From the NCBI GenBank assembly GCA_028290165.1, contig JAQGKJ010000365.1, positions 1 to 10,246 on the forward strand: a stretch of DNA of 10,246 nt, read 5' to 3'. This stretch comes from Bradyrhizobium sp. (GTDB lineage Bacteria; Pseudomonadota; Alphaproteobacteria; Rhizobiales; Xanthobacteraceae). Both the position numbers and the translations under genes were made by a program. Shown in pieces: positions 5,918-10,246 of the stretch. The notes below the pieces were generated by a model. That model saw only the letters and a list, made by a program, of their open reading frames with translations, did no database searches and was not told the DNA's origin. Every line of letters starts with the position of its first letter. The first letter of the stretch is position 1.

Positions 5918-7305
5918 GAACGCTTCTCCTCGCGTTTCGGCGTGGTGTCCTTGATCAGGTAGCCCGTCACCGAACGCTTCTTGTCGAGCCATTTTTGCGC
6001 GGCGGCGCGGACCTGTTCGGCGGTGACGGCGCGAATCCGCTCCGGCCAGCTCCTGATGTCCTCGATGCTCAGCCCGGAGGTGAGCGCGGCGCCATACCAG
6101 CGCGCCAGCGTCGCCTGATTGTCCTGGGCATAGATCGCTTCCGCGATCAGCTGGGTCTTGACCCGCTCGAGATCTTCGGCGCGAACCGGGTTTTGCCCGA
6201 TATCGGCTATCACGCCGTCGATCACCTGCTCGATCTGCGAAAACTCGACACCGGGTTTCGGCGAGGCCGAGATCATGAACTGCGACGGATCCAGCGAAGT
6301 GCCCTGGTATCCGGCGCTGGCGCTGACCGCGAGCGGCCGGTCGACCACCAGCGCGCGGTAAAGATAGGAATTGCTGCCATTGCCCATCAGCTGCGCGAGT
6401 ACGTCGAGCGCCGCGCTTTCGCCTGCGGCGGCGGTCGCGGCGGACGGAACCAGGTAATAGCGTTTCACGCTGGGCTGTTCGACCCTGGCGTCAGCCAGCG
6501 TCACCGTGCGTGGCGCGACCGGCTCGGGCTCCTGCGGACGAAGCCGCTGTACTGGAATCGCGGGCTGCGCCGCAACCGGACCGAACGTCTGCTCCGCCAT
6601 CGGGCGGACATCGCCGACCTCGACGTCACCGGCAATCACCAGGATCGCATTGTTCGGGGCATAAAAGCGCCGGTAGAAGGCCAGCGCGTCTTCGCGGTCG
6701 AGCTTTTCGATTTCCGGATGCCAGCCGATCACGGGACGGCCATAGGGGTGGTTGAGATAGAGTGCAGCCATGACCTGCTCGGTCAGCCGCGCCTCCGGGT
6801 TGTTGGCGACCCGCATGTTGTATTCTTCCAGCACGACGTCGCGCTCCGGCAGCACGTTCTCGTCCTTCAGGATCAGGCCGGTCATGCGATCGGCCTCGAA
6901 TTCCATCATCTTAGGCAGCTGCTCGCGCGGCACGCGCTGGAAATAGCCGGTATAGTCGGTCGAGGTGAAGGCGTTCTCGTTGCCGCCGATCCGAAGCACG
7001 GTCTGGGAAAATTCGCCGGCCGGATGCTTGCTGGTGCCCTTGAACATCAGATGTTCGAGAAAGTGCGCAAGCCCCGATTTGCCGGGTGTCTCGTCGGCGG
7101 AGCCGACCTTGTACCAGATCATCTGCGTGACTACCGGCGTGCGGTGATCCGGGATCACCAGGACCTGCAGGCCGTTTGGAAGCGTGAACGTGGCGGGAGG
7201 CGCCGAGGTCACCGTGGTTTGGGCGAGAGCGCCGCTTGTCGGGAGGGCGGACGCTGAAAACAGCGCGACGAAAACAGCGAGAGCGAAACGGTGTAGGGAC
7301 ATCAT
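5914..7305 (-). CDS. Exported M16-family zinc metallopeptidase (catalytic subunit)
   Basis: This 463-residue protein has a signal peptide (hydrophobic 8-21, likely cleavage after ALA at 26-28) and an M16B peptidase domain. The zinc site is intact: HFLEH at 81-85, with the third ligand probably E161 (E160 also possible) in ERDVVLEEYNMR, about 75 residues on as in the family. Other conserved blocks are GSADETPGKSGLAHFLEH and GGNENAFTSTDYTGYF. The second lobe lacks the R/Y pair: where the neighbour has R311 and Y318, this protein has V320 and V327 in ALVVDRPLAV. It therefore probably needs the downstream M16 protein to be active, digesting peptides in the periplasm. Two ATGs are adjacent (7305 and 7302); aagg on the minus strand is better spaced for 7302. 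A 158-base gap separates it from the upstream gene, so it may have its own promoter. Confidence 0.93.
   Translation of the reverse strand: MMSLHRFALAVFVALFSASALPTSGALAQTTVTSAPPATFTLPNGLQVLVIPDHRTPVVTQMIWYKVGSADETPGKSGLAHFLEHLMFKGTSKHPAGEFSQTVLRIGGNENAFTSTDYTGYFQRVPREQLPKMMEFEADRMTGLILKDENVLPERDVVLEEYNMRVANNPEARLTEQVMAALYLNHPYGRPVIGWHPEIEKLDREDALAFYRRFYAPNNAILVIAGDVEVGDVRPMAEQTFGPVAAQPAIPVQRLRPQEPEPVAPRTVTLADARVEQPSVKRYYLVPSAATAAAGESAALDVLAQLMGNGSNSYLYRALVVDRPLAVSASAGYQGTSLDPSQFMISASPKPGVEFSQIEQVIDGVIADIGQNPVRAEDLERVKTQLIAEAIYAQDNQATLARWYGAALTSGLSIEDIRSWPERIRAVTAEQVRAAAQKWLDKKRSVTGYLIKDTTPKREEKRS
5926..5930 (-). promoter_or_regulatory. Ribosome binding site for the second M16 gene, inside the first
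   Basis: aggag on the minus strand lies eight bases before the GTG at 5917 and within the last codons of the upstream M16 gene. With the 4-base GTGA overlap (5914-5917) it indicates translational coupling, which fits production of two subunits in equal amounts. Confidence 0.8.
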
Positions 7306-7463
7306 GACCTTGCTGGCGCGTATTCCGCAAAAGTGGGAGTACGCGCAATCTTTCTGACATCGCGAGCAGAAGCGTTCGGGCTAAAGCCACGGCATCTTAC
7401 ACCGCGCGACTCGCGGGAATGTGTCACGAAGCTGCGCGACACAAAGCTGAGAGACAAGGGCAG

Positions 7464-8180
7464 CTATTCGCCATACTTGCCCTGGGCCGGGTTGTATTCC
7501 TTGTTCAAGGATTCCTTGGGCCCGGTGCCGTAGGCGTAATTCGGCGATGGCGTCTGGTATCCGGTCGGAGGCTGGGTCAGGGATTCCCGCGTCGGCTCAC
7601 CCTTGAACGGTGTCGTCTCGGCCTTGTTGCCGCCGAGCAGATTGCTCCACTTGCCGTCAAAACCAAGCTGCGAGGGGCTAAGGATCGCGTTGGTACCGGG
7701 ATCACCGCCGGGCTGAGTCGATTCGCTGTCAGCGTTCGACGTTTTCGGGCCGCGCTTGCTGAGTTCGCTCGGCGACAGGATCCGGCTGGCTTCCATGGGA
7801 TCCTTGTTTTCTTTCTTTCGGGCCGCGATCGCAGCCTTGCGCCGCGCGACGTCGGGATCCTTCGGCCAGTTCGGATCCTTCACCTCTTTCACCTCGGCGG
7901 CCGGCGGCGGCAGGTCGAGCTTGGGAGGCACCACCAGCGGGGACCGCTCGCGGTAGTCGATGCCGCGGTTCTCCATGTTGGTGCCGCCGACGCCGGCCAT
8001 GATGCCCTCGATGACCTTTTCCTCGAAGGTCTTGTCGTCCTCGTCGTCATCGCCTGCGCGGGCGGCGCCGGCTGTCATCACCAGGCCAATACCAAGGGCG
8101 ACAACGGCGAGCCGAAGCGTGCGCGTCAGCGCGCTCGACGAATTCTGCACAATCCAATCGTTGGCTTCGGGCTCGCGCAT
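7464..8180 (-). CDS. Exported protein of unknown function, possibly BamF/DUF3035-like
   Basis: This 238-residue protein has a hydrophobic signal segment at residues 21-40, likely cleaved after ARA (40-42), followed by the acidic GDDDEDDK. A segment at 74-93 (IDYRERSPLVVPP, then LDLPPP) recalls the N-terminal motif of alphaproteobacterial BamF (DUF3035) and BamC. From memory, DUF3035 genes in Rhodobacter relatives also sit between lspA and two M16 genes. The rest is Lys/Arg-rich (KKENKDP), then Pro/Gly/Ser-rich and probably disordered, with two copies of ILSPS(E/Q)L at 134-140 and 166-172. Unlike BamF lipoproteins it has no cysteine, so it cannot be lipidated. The ATG at 8180 has aggaaa at a good distance; an in-frame ATG at 8258 would add 26 residues before the signal. 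The BamF link is an inference from motif and position and is uncertain. Confidence 0.8.
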   Translation of the reverse strand: MREPEANDWIVQNSSSALTRTLRLAVVALGIGLVMTAGAARAGDDDEDDKTFEEKVIEGIMAGVGGTNMENRGIDYRERSPLVVPPKLDLPPPAAEVKEVKDPNWPKDPDVARRKAAIAARKKENKDPMEASRILSPSELSKRGPKTSNADSESTQPGGDPGTNAILSPSQLGFDGKWSNLLGGNKAETTPFKGEPTRESLTQPPTGYQTPSPNYAYGTGPKESLNKEYNPAQGKYGE

Positions 8181-8186
8181 CGCGCT

Positions 8187-8192
8187 TTTCCT
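8187..8192 (-). promoter_or_regulatory. Ribosome binding site for the BamF-like gene
   Basis: aggaaa on the minus strand, with AGGA eight bases before the ATG at 8180. It supports this start over the in-frame ATG at 8258 inside the spacer after lspA. Confidence 0.7.
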
Positions 8193-8283
8193 GTTCAAAA
8201 TTTCCGTGCGGGACGTGCCACTTAGCGGCGCGGCACTACTCCGGTACGCTACGCTCAACGTTGAGGGTTCGTATCAGCCGGGA

Positions 8284-8781
8284 TCAGGGCGCTTTTGCGG
8301 CGGGTACCCCCACGAAGGAGTCATACAACAGCGCCGCTACCCCGGCAACAATCGCCACATCGGCAAGGTTAAACACGTACCAATTGAAGGGTTTTCCCCC
8401 GATCTGGACGTGGAATAGGGCGAAATCGACCACCGCCCCATAGGTGAAGCGGTCAATGGCGTTGCCGATGGCGCCGCCGATGATCATGCCAAGCGCCACC
8501 GTCGCGATCAGGGTACGCGATCGTGCCATCCAGATCGCCAGCACGATCACCGCCACCGCCTTGATGACCATCAGCGCGATCTGGGCGAGTTGGCCGTCGT
8601 TCTGAAGCCAGCCGAAGCTGATCCCGACATTCCAGGCCAGCACCAGATCGAAGAACGGCGTGACCTGCACCGCGCCGCGGTGGGCGATATCGAACACGAA
8701 CAATATCCAGAGCTTTGACGCCTGATCGAGGATGAGCACGGCGAGGGCGGCGAGGATGCCGGGGCGGAGGCGGGAGGTCAT
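8284..8781 (-). CDS. lspA: Lipoprotein signal peptidase LspA (signal peptidase II)
   Basis: This 165-residue inner-membrane aspartyl protease removes the signal peptide from prolipoproteins after Lgt has modified the lipobox cysteine. The family layout of four membrane segments is visible (about residues 8-28, 66-84, 92-108 and 138-156). Conserved blocks are LDQASK (19-24), WNVGISFG (50-57), GNAIDR (106-111), GAVVDF (115-120) and FNLADVAI (137-144); the catalytic Asp pair should be D119 and D141. The ATG at 8781 gives the usual length and start; a longer in-frame version would begin inside the repeat at 8805 and is unlikely. A G-rich stretch just before the ATG may act as the ribosome binding site. 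It follows ileS in the same direction, the classic ileS-lspA order, and precedes envelope genes. Confidence 0.96.
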   Translation of the reverse strand: MTSRLRPGILAALAVLILDQASKLWILFVFDIAHRGAVQVTPFFDLVLAWNVGISFGWLQNDGQLAQIALMVIKAVAVIVLAIWMARSRTLIATVALGMIIGGAIGNAIDRFTYGAVVDFALFHVQIGGKPFNWYVFNLADVAIVAGVAALLYDSFVGVPAAKAP

Positions 8782-8804
8782 GCGCCCCCCGAAACAAACC
8801 ACCA

Positions 8805-8929
8805 CGTCGTCCCTGCGAAAGCAGGGACCCATACGCCGTGCCGTCGCGGCTTTGAAAGGTCTTCGTTCATCTTCCTTTATTTATCTCGAACGCCGGTGGT
8901 TATGGGTCCCTGCGTTCGCAGGGACGACG
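8805..8929. repeat. Long inverted repeat with hairpin arms in the ileS-lspA spacer
   Basis: The arms 8805-8833 and 8901-8929 are inverted copies matching at 28 of 29 positions. Each arm is also a small hairpin: tccctgc and gcaggga pair over gaaa (GNRA-type) in the left arm and over gttc in the right. The 67 bases between are AT-richer than the surroundings (cttcctttatttatct). The arm sequence resembles a dispersed repeat I recall from Bradyrhizobium-type genomes; that is recollection, not a search. It lies 8 bases after the ileS stop and 24 bases before the lspA ATG, so any transcript joining these genes would carry the structure. Confidence 0.85.
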
Positions 8930-8936
8930 ATAGATA

Positions 8937-10246
8937 TTAGATGGTAACCCCCAGCGCCTTCCATTCGCGCAGCGCCTGCGCATCGCGCGGCGAGACGTCG
9001 GGATATTCGGGGTCCTCGCCGACGGTGGGGAGGATCTTCCACGACCGCGCGCATTTGATGCCGACGGCTTTCTCGACCACGACGGCCACACCTGCCACGT
9101 CGTTCAGCCGGAAGGCAGCGGCGGGAGGCTCCTCATTGGTGAGCATCGCATTCGAGGTGATGCAGACCTCGGCGAGATCGACGTCGAACAGTGCCTCGAA
9201 AATCTTCTGGTCCGTGACGTAGACCAGAGGCGAGGCCTCCAGCGACGAGCCGATGCGTTTGGCCGCGCGCTCGACTTCCAGCGCGCCGGTAACGACCCGG
9301 CGGACATTGCGGATGATCTCCCATTTCGCGGCCAGCGCGTCGTCGCGGAAGCCCTCCAGATCATGCGGAAACGGGAGTAGGTGAACGGAAGGGCATCCAT
9401 CCGGCCGGTACAACACCCAGGCCTCATCGCACGTGAAGCTCAGCACCGGAGCAAGCCATTTCAGGACCGCGTCGCAGATGACGTCGATGGCCGTGAGCGC
9501 CGCCTTCCGCGCGATCGATGATGGCGGGTCGCAATACAGCGTATCCTTGCGGATATCGAAATAGAACGCGGACAGTTCGGTGTTCATGAACGCCGACAGC
9601 GTGGCGACCACGGTCTTGTAGTCGAATTCGGCGTAAGCCTTGTGGATCGTCGTGGCGCGCACCGCAAGCTCGTGCAGCATGTACCGTTCGAGCTCGGGCA
9701 TCTCGTTCGGCGCGATCTCGTCGTTTGGACCGTAATGATGCAGCGTGCCCAGCATCCAGCGGATCGAGTTGCGCAGCTTGCGGTAGGTCTCGATGGTGTT
9801 TTTGAGGATTTCCGGGCCGATCCGCTGGTCGTCGGCATAGTCGGTGGCGCAGACCCATAGTCTCAGGATATCGGCGCCGGATTGCGCAATCACCTTTTGC
9901 GGCTCGACGGTATTGCCGATCGACTTCGACATCTTGCGGCCGTTCTCGTCCAGCGTGAAACCATGGGTGAGCACGATGTCGAACGGCGCGCGGCCGCGCG
10001 TGCCGCAGCTTTCCAACAGCGACGACTGGAACCAGCCGCGGTGCTGGTCGGAACCTTCGAGATACATCACGGTATCGCCGCCGCCGTCGACCTTGCGCTC
10101 GATGCCGGCGAGGCCCGGAAAGTGCACGGGGTCTTCCAGCACGAACGCATGCGTCGAGCCGGAATCGAACCAGACGTCGCAGATGTCGTCGACCTTCTGC
10201 CATTCTTCGTTGGTGTGGGAGCCGAGAAAGCGCTCGCGGGCGCCGT
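8937..10246 (-). CDS. ileS: Isoleucyl-tRNA synthetase, C-terminal part (5' end outside window)
   Basis: About 435 C-terminal residues of this class I synthetase, which charges tRNA-Ile in the cytoplasm, are visible; bacterial IleRS is usually 900-1000 residues. The frame is open to the right window edge. [28 protein letters not shown] and [17 protein letters not shown] are diagnostic; KMSKS (bases 9921-9935) binds ATP in the Rossmann domain. After this come the anticodon-binding helical domain ([37 protein letters not shown]) and the C-terminal part. The usual C-terminal zinc ribbon is degraded: KCARSWK keeps one cysteine, the second is serine (codon 9042-9044), and no second cysteine pair follows before the end. 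The gene is followed by lspA after a palindromic repeat. Confidence 0.97.
   Translation of the reverse strand, partial: GARERFLGSHTNEEWQKVDDICDVWFDSGSTHAFVLEDPVHFPGLAGIERKVDGGGDTVMYLEGSDQHRGWFQSSLLESCGTRGRAPFDIVLTHGFTLDENGRKMSKSIGNTVEPQKVIAQSGADILRLWVCATDYADDQRIGPEILKNTIETYRKLRNSIRWMLGTLHHYGPNDEIAPNEMPELERYMLHELAVRATTIHKAYAEFDYKTVVATLSAFMNTELSAFYFDIRKDTLYCDPPSSIARKAALTAIDVICDAVLKWLAPVLSFTCDEAWVLYRPDGCPSVHLLPFPHDLEGFRDDALAAKWEIIRNVRRVVTGALEVERAAKRIGSSLEASPLVYVTDQKIFEALFDVDLAEVCITSNAMLTNEEPPAAAFRLNDVAGVAVVVEKAVGIKCARSWKILPTVGEDPEYPDVSPRDAQALREWKALGVTI

Noticed and set aside
5818..7257. Open frame of 479 codons on the plus strand, antisense to the M16 genes
   Set aside because: Arg/Gly-rich, no recognisable domain, and it runs opposite to two well-supported M16 genes; a frame kept open by GC-rich codon use.
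7306..7463. Possible promoter for the M16 pair in the 158-base spacer
   Set aside because: A taagat box and a gtgaca box are present on the minus strand, but their spacing (about 22 bases) is too long for a standard sigma-70 promoter.
8254..8265. Perfect 12-bp palindrome ctcaacgttgag after lspA
   Set aside because: Short, no flanking promoter or second copy, so not distinguishable from chance; recorded only as a possible site.
8782..8832. Longer N-terminus for lspA starting at 8832
   Set aside because: The extra 17 residues would be encoded by the repeat arm and do not fit the usual LspA start; ATG 8781 gives the usual family length.
9424..10203. Open frame of 259 codons on the minus strand in another frame of ileS
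   Set aside because: Arg/His-rich shifted reading of ileS, whose true frame carries KMSKS and the other synthetase motifs.

Overview
The window reads as a chromosomal housekeeping segment from a high-GC alphaproteobacterium, most likely Bradyrhizobium or a close relative (Nitrobacteraceae). The reasons are the GC-rich third codon positions, the gene order (rluB-rsmD, then mutL, arfB, an M16 peptidase pair and lspA-ileS on the other strand), and three kinds of palindromic intergenic repeat that look like those common in Bradyrhizobium/Rhodopseudomonas genomes. The genus is inferred from memory of such genomes, not from a search.

Left part (1-1326, plus strand): the 3' end of the 23S rRNA pseudouridine synthase gene rluB, a spacer with a palindromic repeat, and rsmD (16S rRNA m2G966 methyltransferase). 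The last ~15 codons of rsmD lie inside one arm of a second palindromic repeat that fills the space up to the convergent gene mutL.

Middle part (1361-4312): mutL (minus, complete, with ATPase motifs and the metal-dependent endonuclease motif), a 314-base divergent spacer, a small exported Gly/Ala/Ser-rich protein (plus), a strong bidirectional terminator, and arfB (minus), a ribosome-rescue peptidyl-tRNA hydrolase.

Right part (4313-10246, all minus, read from right to left): ileS (N-terminal part outside the window), a 125-base inverted repeat, lspA (prolipoprotein signal peptidase), an exported cysteine-free protein with a motif reminiscent of the alphaproteobacterial BAM subunit BamF (DUF3035), and two exported M16 peptidase-family proteins whose genes overlap by four bases. 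One M16 protein keeps the zinc site and lacks the R/Y pair; the other lacks the zinc site and keeps the R/Y pair, so they are probably two halves of one periplasmic protease. The functions in this stretch (lipoprotein maturation, a possible outer-membrane assembly factor, periplasmic proteolysis) suggest an envelope-biogenesis module.

I see no phage, transposase, CRISPR array, tRNA or rRNA gene, and no clearly new multi-gene system. The points most worth a second look are the repeat that extends rsmD, the BamF-like protein without a lipobox, and the complementary M16 pair.
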